From assembly GCF_047971665.1 (NCBI RefSeq), contig NZ_JBKEAA010000016.1:1-60618 (forward strand): a DNA stretch of 60,618 nucleotides, written 5' to 3'. Shown here in pieces: positions 53,028 to 60,618 of the stretch (its first letter is position 1; each line of letters opens with the position of its first letter). The notes under the pieces were generated by a model. That model was not told the DNA's origin. It saw nothing but the letters and a program-made list of their open reading frames with translations, and made no database searches. The translations under genes and the position numbers were made by a program. Source of the stretch: Castellaniella sp047971665 (lineage in GTDB: Bacteria > Pseudomonadota > Gammaproteobacteria > Burkholderiales > Burkholderiaceae_B).

Positions 53028-53786
53028 ATGGACATTCGCAACCAAGTCATCCTCATCACCGGCGGGGCCTCGGGCCTGGGAGCGGGCACGGCCCGCGCCC
53101 TGACTGCCCAGGGCGCCCGTGTGGTCCTGGCCGATGTCCAGGACGAAGCCGGCCAGGCGCTGGCCGCCGAGCTCGGCCAGACCTACGTGCATTGCGACGT
53201 CACCGCCGAGGCCGACGCTCAGGCCGCCGTCGACGCGGCTCTGGCCCAGGGCACACTGCGCGGCCTGGTCAATTGCGCCGGCATCGCCCCGGCCTCGCGT
53301 ATCGTGAGCAAGAACGGCCCGCACGAACTGTCCCTGTTCCGGCGCGTGATCGACATCAACCTGATCGGCTCGTTCAACATGGACCGGCTGGCCGCGCAGG
53401 CCATGTCCGCCAACGCCCCCCAATCGACCGGCGAACGCGGCGTGCTCATCAACACGGCCTCTGTCGCAGCGTATGACGGCCAGATCGGCCAGGCCGCCTA
53501 CGCGGCCTCCAAGGCCGGTGTCGTCGGCATGACGCTGGCCATCGCGCGCGACCTGTCGCGGCTGGGCATCCGCTGCATGACCATCGCCCCGGGCATCTTC
53601 GGCACGCCCATGATTTTCGGCATGCCCCAGGAAGTCCAGGATTCCCTGGCCGCCAGCGTCCCCTTCCCCGCGCGTCTTGGCCGTCCCGAGGACTACGCCA
53701 AACTGGTGCTCTCGATCTTCGACAACGACATGCTCAATGGCGAAACCATCCGGCTGGACGGCGCCATCCGCATGGCGCCCAAGTAA
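53028..53786 (+). CDS. SDR-family 3-hydroxyacyl-CoA dehydrogenase-like protein
   Basis: A 252-residue short-chain dehydrogenase. NAD site TGGASGLG near 12-19, NCAGIAP, and the catalytic Tyr-x-x-x-Lys in QAAYAASKAG. Overall it resembles type 2 3-hydroxyacyl-CoA dehydrogenases (HSD17B10-like). It starts 18 bases after adk. The real substrate is inferred. Confidence 0.88.
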   Translation: MDIRNQVILITGGASGLGAGTARALTAQGARVVLADVQDEAGQALAAELGQTYVHCDVTAEADAQAAVDAALAQGTLRGLVNCAGIAPASRIVSKNGPHELSLFRRVIDINLIGSFNMDRLAAQAMSANAPQSTGERGVLINTASVAAYDGQIGQAAYAASKAGVVGMTLAIARDLSRLGIRCMTIAPGIFGTPMIFGMPQEVQDSLAASVPFPARLGRPEDYAKLVLSIFDNDMLNGETIRLDGAIRMAPK

Positions 53787-53793
53787 CGGCGAG

Positions 53794-53895
53794 ATCATGC
53801 CCCCACGCTGCGCTGCCTACGGCCGCTTGCTGCCCCCCGAGGGGGCGCTTTTTGCCTTGGGGCGGCCCGGCGGCAAAATCATCATGCCCCCACGC
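53794..53895 (+). repeat. Terminator-containing repeat with flanking 15-base direct repeats
   Basis: The word ATCATGCCCCCACGC occurs at 53794-53808 and again at 53881-53895. Between them is a G+C-rich stretch with a terminator (53832-53853) and a second pairing TTTTGCC/GGCAAAA (53850-53878). Elements of the CCCCCGAGGGGGC type are common in Burkholderiales intergenic regions. Confidence 0.6.
53832..53853 (+). terminator. Rho-independent terminator after the SDR gene
   Basis: GCCCCC (53832-53837) pairs with GGGGGC (53841-53846) around CGA, then GC and five T (53849-53853). It lies 45 bases after the SDR stop and would separate adk-SDR from murJ. Confidence 0.85.
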
Positions 53896-53909
53896 AGCCT
53901 GTCGATCAC

Positions 53910-55466
53910 ATGAGTCTGCTGCGTTCGGCCGCAACGATCAGCGGTCTGACGCTGTTTTCCCGCGTCACGGGCATGCTGCGCGATGTGCTCATCGCGTCGG
54001 TCTATGGCGCCGGGCCGCTCACGGATGCGTTCTGGGTCGCGTTCCGCATTCCGAACCTGCTGCGCCGGCTGTTCGCCGAAGGCGCTTTTTCCCAGGCCTT
54101 CGTTCCCATCCTGGGCGAGGTTCGCGAACGCGGTGACCACGAGACGCTGCGTCGCCTGCTGGACCGGGTGGCCCTGCTGCTGTTCTTCACTCTGTGCGGC
54201 GTGACCCTGGTTGGCATGCTCGGAGCCACCTGGGTTGTCACTGCCATGGCCAGTGGCATGCGCCATGCCTCCCGCGCCCACGAATTCGGCGAGGCCGTGT
54301 GGATGACCCGGCTGATGTTCCCCTACATCGTCTGTATGTCCCTGGTGGCCTTCGCCTCGGGGGTGCTCAATACCTTCAGCCGCTTCGCCATCCCCGCCTT
54401 CACCCCCGTCCTGCTGAACCTGTCGATGATCGGTGCCAGCCTGCTGCTGGCGGGCCACATGGCGCAACCGATCCATGCCCTGGCGGTGGGAGTCATGATC
54501 GGCGGGATGCTGCAACTGCTGGTGCAGTGGATCGCCCTGGGAAGGCTGGGCCTGCTGCCGCGCTGGGGCCAAGGCCTGCGGGCGGCCTGGCAGGATCCGA
54601 CGGTACGCCGCATCCTGCGGCAGATGCTGCCCGCTACCCTGGGCGTCTCGGTCGCCCAGTTGTCGCTGCTGATCAACACCAACATCGCCACCTGGCTCGC
54701 ACCCGGCAGCGTCACCTGGCTGTCCTTTGCCGACCGGCTGATGGAATTTCCCACCGCGCTGCTGGGCGTCGCCCTGGGCACCGTGCTGCTGCCCAGCCTG
54801 TCGGCCGCGCACGCCCGCCAGGATCACGCCGCCTACAATGCCCTGCTGGACTGGGGATTGCGCCTGGTGCTGCTCCTGGGCCTGCCTGCCGCGCTGGGGA
54901 TGGCGCTGCTCTCTGACGGGCTGGTAGCCGTTCTGTTCAACTATGGCGCCTTTTCGCCCGACGACGTCGCCCAGACCCGGCTGGCCGTCATGGCCTACGC
55001 CGTGGGCCTGCTGGGCCTGCTGGCGATCAAGATCCTGGCACCCGGGTTCTATGCCAAACAGGACATCCGCACGCCGGTGCACATCGCGATCGCTGTCCTG
55101 GTCTTCACTCAGCTGATGAATCTGGTGCTGGTGCCCTGGCTGGCCCATGCGGGGTTGGCTCTGTCCATCGGCCTGGGCGCCAGCGCCAATGCCCTGACCC
55201 TGGTGGTCCTGTTGCGCCGCCGGGGACTGTACACCCCGCTGTCCGGTTGGCCGCTGTTCTGCCTGCGCCAGCTGCCGGCGCTGGCCGCCCTGGCCGCCGT
55301 CCTGCTGGCGGCCGATCATTTCCTGGACTGGATCGCGCTGGGCACCCGACCGGGCATGCGGGCCGCCTGGCTGGCCGGGGTGCTGGCCGCGTCCGGCCTG
55401 GCCTATTTCAGCGCCTTGTTTTTATTCGGCTTTCGCCCCAGAGACTTTACACGTCGTCGCGCATAG
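53910..55466 (+). CDS. murJ: Lipid II flippase
   Basis: A 518-residue protein with about 13-14 membrane segments. Start: SLLRSAATISGLTLFSRVTG, followed by AFWVAFRIPNLLRRLFAEGA, the MurJ hallmark. It moves lipid II across the inner membrane for peptidoglycan synthesis. The rpsT promoter lies in its last codons. Confidence 0.96.
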   Translation: MSLLRSAATISGLTLFSRVTGMLRDVLIASVYGAGPLTDAFWVAFRIPNLLRRLFAEGAFSQAFVPILGEVRERGDHETLRRLLDRVALLLFFTLCGVTLVGMLGATWVVTAMASGMRHASRAHEFGEAVWMTRLMFPYIVCMSLVAFASGVLNTFSRFAIPAFTPVLLNLSMIGASLLLAGHMAQPIHALAVGVMIGGMLQLLVQWIALGRLGLLPRWGQGLRAAWQDPTVRRILRQMLPATLGVSVAQLSLLINTNIATWLAPGSVTWLSFADRLMEFPTALLGVALGTVLLPSLSAAHARQDHAAYNALLDWGLRLVLLLGLPAALGMALLSDGLVAVLFNYGAFSPDDVAQTRLAVMAYAVGLLGLLAIKILAPGFYAKQDIRTPVHIAIAVLVFTQLMNLVLVPWLAHAGLALSIGLGASANALTLVVLLRRRGLYTPLSGWPLFCLRQLPALAALAAVLLAADHFLDWIALGTRPGMRAAWLAGVLAASGLAYFSALFLFGFRPRDFTRRRA

Positions 55467-55474
55467 GATAGAAT
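55446..55474 (+). promoter_or_regulatory. Sigma-70 promoter of rpsT
   Basis: TTTACA (55446-55451) and TAGAAT (55469-55474) are spaced by 17 bases, at the end of murJ and 38 bases before the rpsT start. Consensus-based. Confidence 0.7.
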
Positions 55475-55511
55475 CGCTGTCTTTGACGCAACCCCGTATA
55501 CCTATACTTTT

Positions 55512-55775
55512 ATGGCCAATTCCGCCCAAGCCCGCAAGCGCGCCCGCCAGGCTGTCGCTCACAACAAACACAATGCCAGCATGCGCTCGATGCTGCGCAC
55601 CGCCATCAAGCGTGTGCGTCAGGCCATCGAAGCGGGCGACAAGACCGCCGCCAACGAAGTCTTCCGCAAGGCCAGCGCCGTCATCGACCGCGTTGCCGAC
55701 AAGCAGATCATCCACAAGAACAAGGCCGCTCGCCACAAGAGCCGCCTGTCGGCCGCGATCAAGGCTCTGGCCTGA
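55512..55775 (+). CDS. rpsT: 30S ribosomal protein bS20
   Basis: An 87-residue, very basic protein beginning ANSAQARKRARQAVAHNKHN, the standard S20 start. It binds 16S rRNA early in 30S assembly. It is monocistronic: own promoter upstream and a strong terminator downstream. Confidence 0.98.
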   Translation: MANSAQARKRARQAVAHNKHNASMRSMLRTAIKRVRQAIEAGDKTAANEVFRKASAVIDRVADKQIIHKNKAARHKSRLSAAIKALA

Positions 55776-55800
55776 TCCAATCCCGGGGGCTTGCGCCATC

Positions 55801-55826
55801 AAAAAGGACGCTTCGGCGTCCTTTTT
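55801..55826. terminator. Bidirectional terminator between rpsT and argF
   Basis: AAAAAGGACGC (55801-55811) pairs perfectly with GCGTCCTTTTT (55816-55826) around a TTCG tetraloop. It ends in T on both strands, so it serves rpsT and the convergent argF. Confidence 0.95.
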
Positions 55827-55905
55827 CGTTTTTGCGCATGCCCGGACATGCGGACATGCACCATCAGGCACAGGCCAGTCCGCAGCGGCTGGCCCGTGCT
55901 CAGAC

Positions 55906-56844
55906 TCATTCCTGGCGTCCCAGCAGCAGGAACTCCATCAGGGCTTTTTGCACATGCAGGCGGTTTTCCGCCTCGTCCCAGACCACGCTCTGCGGTCCGT
56001 CGATGACCTCGCCCGTGACCTCTTCGCCCCGATGCGCCGGCAGGCAATGCATGAACACCGCATCAGAATGGGCCACCGCCATCATCCGGTCATCGACACA
56101 CCAGTCGGCAAACGCCAGACGCCGGGCCTCGTTCTCGGATTCGTAACCCATGCTGGTCCAGACATCGGTCGTGACCAGATCGGCGCCCTCGCAGGCATCC
56201 AGGGGGTCATCGAATTCGCGCAGGATCGATGCCGGCTGGCTGCCCACGCGCAGCGGGTCCAGACGGTAACCCGCCGGCGCCGACACATGCAGCGTGAAGC
56301 CCAGCAGTTCGGCGGCGTGCAGCCAGGTGTAGGACATGTTGTTGGCATCCCCGATCCAGGCGACCGTCTTGCCACGGATCGGACCGCGATGTTCGACGAA
56401 CGTCAGGATGTCGGCCAGGATCTGGCAGGGATGGAATTCATTGGTCAGACCGTTGATGACCGGCACCCTGGAATGCGCCGCGAAACGCTCGATGCGCGTC
56501 TGCTCGAACGTCCGGATCATCACCAGATCGACCATGCGCGACACCACCCGCGCGGTGTCTTCGATGGGTTCGGCGCGCCCCAGTTGAGAACCCTCGGTGG
56601 TCAGATAGATGACCGAGCCGCCCAGCTGATACATCCCGGCCTCGAACGACACCCGGGTCCGGGTGCTGGCCTTTTCGAACACCATCGCCAGATTGCGATC
56701 ATGCAGCGTGTGATGCGGCAGATAGCGTTTGAACTTGTCCTTGATGCGCCGAGCCCGGTCAATGACGTAGAGGATCTCGTTCTCGGAAAAATCACGCAAC
56801 TGCAAGAAATGACGCAAAGGCCCGGTCAGATTGGCGGCAGACAT
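55906..56844 (-). CDS. argF: Ornithine carbamoyltransferase
   Basis: A 312-residue enzyme making citrulline from ornithine and carbamoyl phosphate. STRTR at 60-64 binds carbamoyl phosphate; HCLPAHRGEEV near 270 is the ornithine-site motif. It is divergent from the DUF3579 gene. argG lies 1.3 kb away. Confidence 0.97.
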   Translation of the reverse strand: MSAANLTGPLRHFLQLRDFSENEILYVIDRARRIKDKFKRYLPHHTLHDRNLAMVFEKASTRTRVSFEAGMYQLGGSVIYLTTEGSQLGRAEPIEDTARVVSRMVDLVMIRTFEQTRIERFAAHSRVPVINGLTNEFHPCQILADILTFVEHRGPIRGKTVAWIGDANNMSYTWLHAAELLGFTLHVSAPAGYRLDPLRVGSQPASILREFDDPLDACEGADLVTTDVWTSMGYESENEARRLAFADWCVDDRMMAVAHSDAVFMHCLPAHRGEEVTGEVIDGPQSVVWDEAENRLHVQKALMEFLLLGRQE

Positions 56845-56989
56845 GTCAAACCCTGGGTAAAACGATCATGTTACCGTGTGCATTGACCGTGTGCAAAACA
56901 TTGTGATTCCTTGATCGGATACAATGCGCGGCGAAGGGAAGCAACGCACCGCCTTTATCCAGGACGCGTCCCTTCTTTGGAACCACCAC

Positions 56990-57325
56990 ATGAGCCACCC
57001 TGTTCAGCATCTGATCATCCACGGCAAGACCCTGGAGGGCCAGCGGTTTCGCCCCAGTGACTGGGCCGAACGCCTGGCGGGGGTCCTGTCACAGTTCCGG
57101 CCGGCCGGTCTCGCCGCCAACCCCCTCTCCTACTCTCCCTACGCCATGCCGCGCACCCTCGACGGCCTGCCCTGCATCATGATCGATCATCGCCTGCGTC
57201 AGCTGGAACCGCTGGCCTGGAAGTTCGCCTGCGACTTTGCCGAAAGCAATCATCTGCAGACTTCGAACACAGCCGATGACGACACCAAGAGCGCGCAGGA
57301 CGGGAGTGCGCGCCCTCCTGCCTGA
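56990..57325 (+). CDS. DUF3579 family protein
   Basis: A 111-residue cytosolic protein. IIHGKTLEGQRFRPSDWAER and the later FACDFAESNHL match DUF3579, a small betaproteobacterial family usually next to arginine genes. Function unknown. The ATG at 56990 gives normal family length; upstream codons are in the promoter gap. Confidence 0.85.
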   Translation: MSHPVQHLIIHGKTLEGQRFRPSDWAERLAGVLSQFRPAGLAANPLSYSPYAMPRTLDGLPCIMIDHRLRQLEPLAWKFACDFAESNHLQTSNTADDDTKSAQDGSARPPA

Positions 57326-57452
57326 GCCCGCTTTCCCCCGCGCGCGTCATCGGCATCATCGGCGCATGACCGCCATCGCACGCGACACGCCGACGGTCGC
57401 GTGATGCTCACCATCCGTATCGCCGCGGCCTCATCTGTGCCAAGATCATCTC

Positions 57453-58103
57453 ATGACCTCCTGGGATCTATTCGGCGACCACGACCCCGGCCAGCGTACA
57501 CGCCTGGGCCCCCAAGCCTGGGTGCTGCGCGGCTTCGCGCTGCCCTGGATAGATGAACTGCTGCCGGCGCTGAACCGCATCGAAGCCGCCGCTCCCTTTC
57601 GCCACATGCGCACACCGGGCGGGTTCATGATGTCCGCCGCGCTGAGCAGCTGCGGCCCACTGGGCTGGACGAGCGACCGACGCGGCTACCGCTACAGCCC
57701 CATCGATCCAGAAAGCGGCCTGGTCTGGCCTGCGATGCCAGCCTCATTCCTGCGCCTCGCCCTCGAGGCGGCGGCGGCGGCCGGATTCGAGGATTTCATC
57801 CCCGACGCCTGCCTGATCAACCGCTATCTTCCCGGCGCCCGGATGTCCCTGCACCAGGACAAGAACGAGCGGGATTTCCACGCGCCCATCGTGTCGGTTT
57901 CTCTGGGAATGAGCGCCACGTTCCTGTTCGGCGGCCATGCGCGATCCGACAAGGCCGCCAGAGTCCCGCTCCATCACGGCGACATTGCGGTCTGGGGCGG
58001 TGTGGACCGGCTGCGCTACCACGGAGTCCTGCCGCTGGGAGAGACGCCACACCCGCGGCTGGGCCGCCGACGCATCAACCTCACCTTTCGCAAGGCGGGT
58101 TGA
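57453..58103 (+). CDS. alkB: AlkB-family 2-oxoglutarate/Fe(II) DNA repair dioxygenase
   Basis: A 216-residue enzyme that oxidatively removes alkyl groups from DNA bases. Iron ligands His134 and Asp136 in LHQDKNE, and His190 in RYHGVLPL; 2-oxoglutarate-binding Arg207 and Arg213 in RRRINLTFR. Length matches E. coli AlkB. It lies between DUF3579 and argG and is not visibly part of an Ada regulon. Confidence 0.95.
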   Translation: MTSWDLFGDHDPGQRTRLGPQAWVLRGFALPWIDELLPALNRIEAAAPFRHMRTPGGFMMSAALSSCGPLGWTSDRRGYRYSPIDPESGLVWPAMPASFLRLALEAAAAAGFEDFIPDACLINRYLPGARMSLHQDKNERDFHAPIVSVSLGMSATFLFGGHARSDKAARVPLHHGDIAVWGGVDRLRYHGVLPLGETPHPRLGRRRINLTFRKAG

Positions 58104-58162
58104 ACGTGCGGGGCGCCAGGGTCGGCACGATGGGCGAACGATGCGCCGGCACCGTGCGGACC

Positions 58163-58180
58163 GGGACGCCTTTGCGTCCC
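58163..58180. terminator. Hairpin between alkB and argG
   Basis: GGGACGC (58163-58169) pairs with GCGTCCC (58174-58180) around CTTT, between the convergent alkB and argG genes. No T-tract on either strand. Confidence 0.55.
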
Positions 58181-58187
58181 CGAAGGA

Positions 58188-59531
58188 TCACTTGGCCGGC
58201 GGATCCTGCTTCAGCTGAGGAATGTCCGACTGGCCGGTCTTGGTCAGCAGACCCGTCTGTGTATAGGTGAACAGCTTGGCGCGTGTGTCCACGATATCCA
58301 GATTGCGCATCGTCAGCTGACCGATACGATCCAGCGGCGAGAACATGGACTCGCCCTTTTCCATCGTCAGACGGTCGGGATGGTAGGTCAGGTTGGGCGA
58401 GCGCGTGTCGAGGATCGAATAGTCGTTGCCCCGGCGCAGTTCCAGGGCGACCTCGCCCGTGATCGCGCGCGCCACCCAGCGCTGGGCGGTTTCGCGCAGC
58501 ATGATGGCCTGGGGATCAAACCAGCGGCCCTGGTACAGCAACCGGCCCAGCCGCAGGCCATTGATGCGGTATTGCTCGATCGTGTCCTCGTTGTGGATCC
58601 CGGTCACCAGGCGCTCATAGGCCGTGTGCAGCAGCGCCATGCCCGGCGCCTCGTAGATCCCGCGGCTCTTGGCCTCGATGATGCGGTTCTCGATCTGGTC
58701 GCTCATGCCCAGGCCGTGACGGCCGCCGATGCGGTTGGCCTCCAGCATCAGTTCGACCGGGTCGGCATACTCGACCCCGTTCAGGGCCACAGGCTGACCC
58801 TCTTCGAAGCGCACCGTGACCTCCTCGGCCTTGACCTCGGTCTCGGGTTTCCAGAACGCCACGCCCATGATGGGCTGCACGATGCGGATGCCCGAATCCA
58901 GCTGCTCCAGGTCCTTGGCCTCATGCGTGGCGCCCAGCATGTTGGAGTCCGTGGAATAGGCTTTTTCCGCCGACATCTTGTAGTCGAAGCCGTTTTCCTG
59001 CATGTACTGGGACATCTCGGCCCGGCCGCCCAGCTCGTCGATGAACTGCTGGTCCAGCCAGGGCTTGTAGATCTTCAGATCGGGATTGGTCAGCAGGCCA
59101 TAGCGGTAGAAACGCTCGATGTCGTTGCCCTTGAACGTGCTGCCGTCACCCCAGATGTGGACATCGTCCTCGCGCATGGCCGACACCAGCATCGTGCCCG
59201 TCACCGCGCGGCCGATGGGAGTGGTATTGAAATACGTGATGCCGCCGGTGGAAATGTGGAACGCGTTGCACTGCAGGGCGGCAATGCCCTCGGCCACCAG
59301 TTGCGCGCGGCAGTCCACCAGCCGCGCGCCCTGGGCGCCATAGCGCAGGGCCTTGCGGGGAATCTCGTCGTAATCCGGTTCGTCGGGCTGCCCCAGATTC
59401 GCCGTGTAGGCAAAGGGCAACGCACCCTTGTTCTTCATCCACAGCAGCGCGGCGCTGGTGTCCAGCCCGCCCGAAAAGGCGATGCCGACCTTCTGGCCGG
59501 TCGGCAGATTTTCAAGAATGGTTGTGCTCAT
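58188..59531 (-). CDS. argG: Argininosuccinate synthase
   Basis: A 447-residue enzyme joining citrulline and aspartate. The ATP motif AFSGGLDTSAALL is at about 18-30; NPDLKIYKPW and DQIENRIIEAKSRGIYEAPG are typical. The length and N-terminus are the longer E. coli type. It is divergent from the second AhpD-like gene. Confidence 0.97.
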   Translation of the reverse strand: MSTTILENLPTGQKVGIAFSGGLDTSAALLWMKNKGALPFAYTANLGQPDEPDYDEIPRKALRYGAQGARLVDCRAQLVAEGIAALQCNAFHISTGGITYFNTTPIGRAVTGTMLVSAMREDDVHIWGDGSTFKGNDIERFYRYGLLTNPDLKIYKPWLDQQFIDELGGRAEMSQYMQENGFDYKMSAEKAYSTDSNMLGATHEAKDLEQLDSGIRIVQPIMGVAFWKPETEVKAEEVTVRFEEGQPVALNGVEYADPVELMLEANRIGGRHGLGMSDQIENRIIEAKSRGIYEAPGMALLHTAYERLVTGIHNEDTIEQYRINGLRLGRLLYQGRWFDPQAIMLRETAQRWVARAITGEVALELRRGNDYSILDTRSPNLTYHPDRLTMEKGESMFSPLDRIGQLTMRNLDIVDTRAKLFTYTQTGLLTKTGQSDIPQLKQDPPAK

Positions 59532-59712
59532 GAGGTTCCGGATAAGCCTGGGGTTGAAATCAATCCCGCATTATATCGTCGCCCTACGGTCCGGCATGCC
59601 GGCCGACCTTGTGATCAGGCGGCTCGGCCAGGCCGGCGCACGACCAGCCCGCCTGTGCTACGGTGAACAGCACCGGAACCGGATCCACCTTCAAGCCACT
59701 CACAGGACTCCC

Positions 59713-60300
59713 ATGACGAAGCCTCCCATCAGCCGCTATCCCGTCCCCGACCTGAACACCCTGCCCCAGGACATCCGCGACCGCATCCTGGCTGTCCAGG
59801 AAAAGGCCGGATTCATCCCCAATGTGTTTCTGGCGCTGGCCCACCGCCCGGCCGAGTTCCGCGCGTTCTTCGCCTATCACGACGCCCTGATGGAAAAGGA
59901 CGGCAGCCTGACGCCCGCCGAGCGCGAAATGATCGTGGTCGCAACGTCAGGGGCCAACCATTGCCAGTACTGCGTGATCGCCCACGGCGCCGTCCTGCGC
60001 ATCCGCGCCCGCAATCCGCTGATCGCCGACCAGATCGCCATCAATCATCGCAAGGCGGACCTGACGCCCCGTGAAATGGCCATGCTGGATTTCGCCCTCA
60101 AGGTCTCGCTGGACGCGCAGGACATCGACGAATCCGACTTCCAGGCCCTGCACCCCCACGGCTTCGACGACGAGGACATCTGGGATATCGCCGCGATTGC
60201 CGCTTTCTTCGGGCTGAGCAACCGGATGGTGAACTTCATGTCCATGCGCCCCAATGATGAGTTCTACCTGATGGGGCGGCTGCCCAAGGGCTCGCACTGA
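59713..60300 (+). CDS. AhpD-like peroxidase-related protein
   Basis: A 195-residue CMD/AhpD family protein. Cys84 and Cys87 (CQYC) with His91, preceded by a conserved Glu in AEREMIVVA. It resembles the uncharacterised peroxidase-related group. The ATG at 59713 gives a normal N-terminus; the upstream in-frame stretch overlaps the argG start. It is distinct in sequence from the protein at 11488, but has the same active-site layout. Confidence 0.9.
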   Translation: MTKPPISRYPVPDLNTLPQDIRDRILAVQEKAGFIPNVFLALAHRPAEFRAFFAYHDALMEKDGSLTPAEREMIVVATSGANHCQYCVIAHGAVLRIRARNPLIADQIAINHRKADLTPREMAMLDFALKVSLDAQDIDESDFQALHPHGFDDEDIWDIAAIAAFFGLSNRMVNFMSMRPNDEFYLMGRLPKGSH

Positions 60301-60336
60301 CGAGCGCAGAGAGAGTCTTTTCCAAAACACAGATGA

Positions 60337-60368
60337 GTCTGAACTTGCGGAGAACTGGCGGTTCAGAC
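60337..60368. repeat. Inverted repeat at the end of the right-hand transposase gene
   Basis: GTCTGAAC (60337-60344) and GTTCAGAC (60361-60368) form a perfect 8-bp inverted repeat that includes the stop codon of the minus-strand gene ending at 60363. It may be an end of the element or a terminator. Confidence 0.5.
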
Positions 60369-60617
60369 GGCCTTGTCGGCGGATCGTCGATGGATGGTTG
60401 CAAACAGCGCCGAGCGGGCCTTTTGCAGCTGCTCGGCGGCTTCATTATCACTCATGGCCCGCGCCTCGATGAGCAGGCTCTGTAGGGTGATACCGGGCTT
60501 GAGCCCCCGGGCGCGCGCCGGCAGGCTGTGCAGCTTCTCCAGCGGAGTTCGCACGAGCGCTTGAGGGTAGGTGGTGCGGATCTTGCCTTTGGCATCGATC
60601 GTCTGCTCGGGAAACAG
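60363..60617 (-). CDS. Probable transposase C-terminus (IS481/ISNCY integrase type), partial
   Basis: The frame is open to the right edge; 84 residues are visible. It begins LFPEQTIDAKGKIRTTYPQA, then VRTPLEKLHSLP, and ends in a helical ARAMSDNEAAEQLQKARSALF. The layout (beta strands, basic TP-x-x-x-L segment, C-terminal helices) is like the end of integrase-core transposases of the IS481/ISNCY type. The catalytic core is outside the window, so the family is tentative. Confidence 0.55.
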   Translation of the reverse strand: MFPEQTIDAKGKIRTTYPQALVRTPLEKLHSLPARARGLKPGITLQSLLIEARAMSDNEAAEQLQKARSALFATIHRRSADKAV

Positions 60618-60618
60618 G

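Noticed and set aside
53817..55319. 500-codon minus-strand frame opposite murJ
   Set aside because: Gln/Gly/His-rich shadow composition with no domain.

Overview
The window reads as a 60.6 kb stretch of chromosome from a high-GC betaproteobacterium of the order Burkholderiales, most likely in or near the Alcaligenaceae. The genus cannot be fixed from this sequence alone. Support comes from the Bug/TctC-type receptor, the Liv-type ABC transporter, the ribF-ileS-lspA-coaBC-dut string, the exbB-exbD-lpxK-trm112-kdsB-adk string, the DUF3579 gene between argF and argG, and strong GC bias at third codon positions. I found no rRNA, tRNA, CRISPR array or replication origin. Both ends lie inside transposase genes (IS256-type left, probably IS481/ISNCY-like right), so the window may be a contig bounded by repeated insertion sequences.

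Layout. 1-2950: accessory end with a truncated IS256-family transposase and a HAF-repeat autotransporter in AT-rich flanks. 3200-6250: tripartite tricarboxylate transporter, with the receptor gene convergent to the two membrane genes. 6540-11376: dapD-dapE (lysine/meso-diaminopimelate), prmB and an ABC-F ATPase. 11488-16025: an operon of an AhpD-like protein, an acyl-CoA-dehydrogenase-like flavoprotein and a nitrate/sulfonate-type ABC importer with a Tat-exported receptor; its substrate is unknown. 16067-19593: fatty acid desaturase and UvrD helicase, start-stop overlapped. 19661-21737: purN and an RsmB-family RNA methyltransferase. 21819-27872: ribF-ileS-lspA-coaBC-dut. 28498-33183: branched-chain amino acid ABC transporter behind a long AT-rich leader. 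33344-34172: a small parvulin and a VOC protein among hairpin repeats.

34311-44618, all on the minus strand: clpS-clpA-pqiA-pqiB-pqiC and then putA, with a probable PutA operator. 44749-45461: cold-shock gene and DUF192 gene. 45489-48747: xseA-sodB and an MFS transporter. 49065-53009: exbB-exbD-lpxK-trm112-kdsB-adk (envelope energy, lipid A, KDO, adenylate kinase). 53028-55775: SDR dehydrogenase, murJ, rpsT. 55906-59531: argF, DUF3579, alkB, argG. 59713-60300: a second AhpD-like protein.

Most of the window is conserved housekeeping DNA. The parts that merit a second look are the AhpD/flavoprotein/ABC operon, the covarying hairpin repeats around the VOC gene, the DnaA-box palindrome upstream of exbB, the overlap of a cold-shock terminator with the DUF192 gene, the translational coupling of clpA to pqiABC, and the long leader of the liv operon. 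I did not find a clear multi-gene defence system or another obviously undescribed machine.
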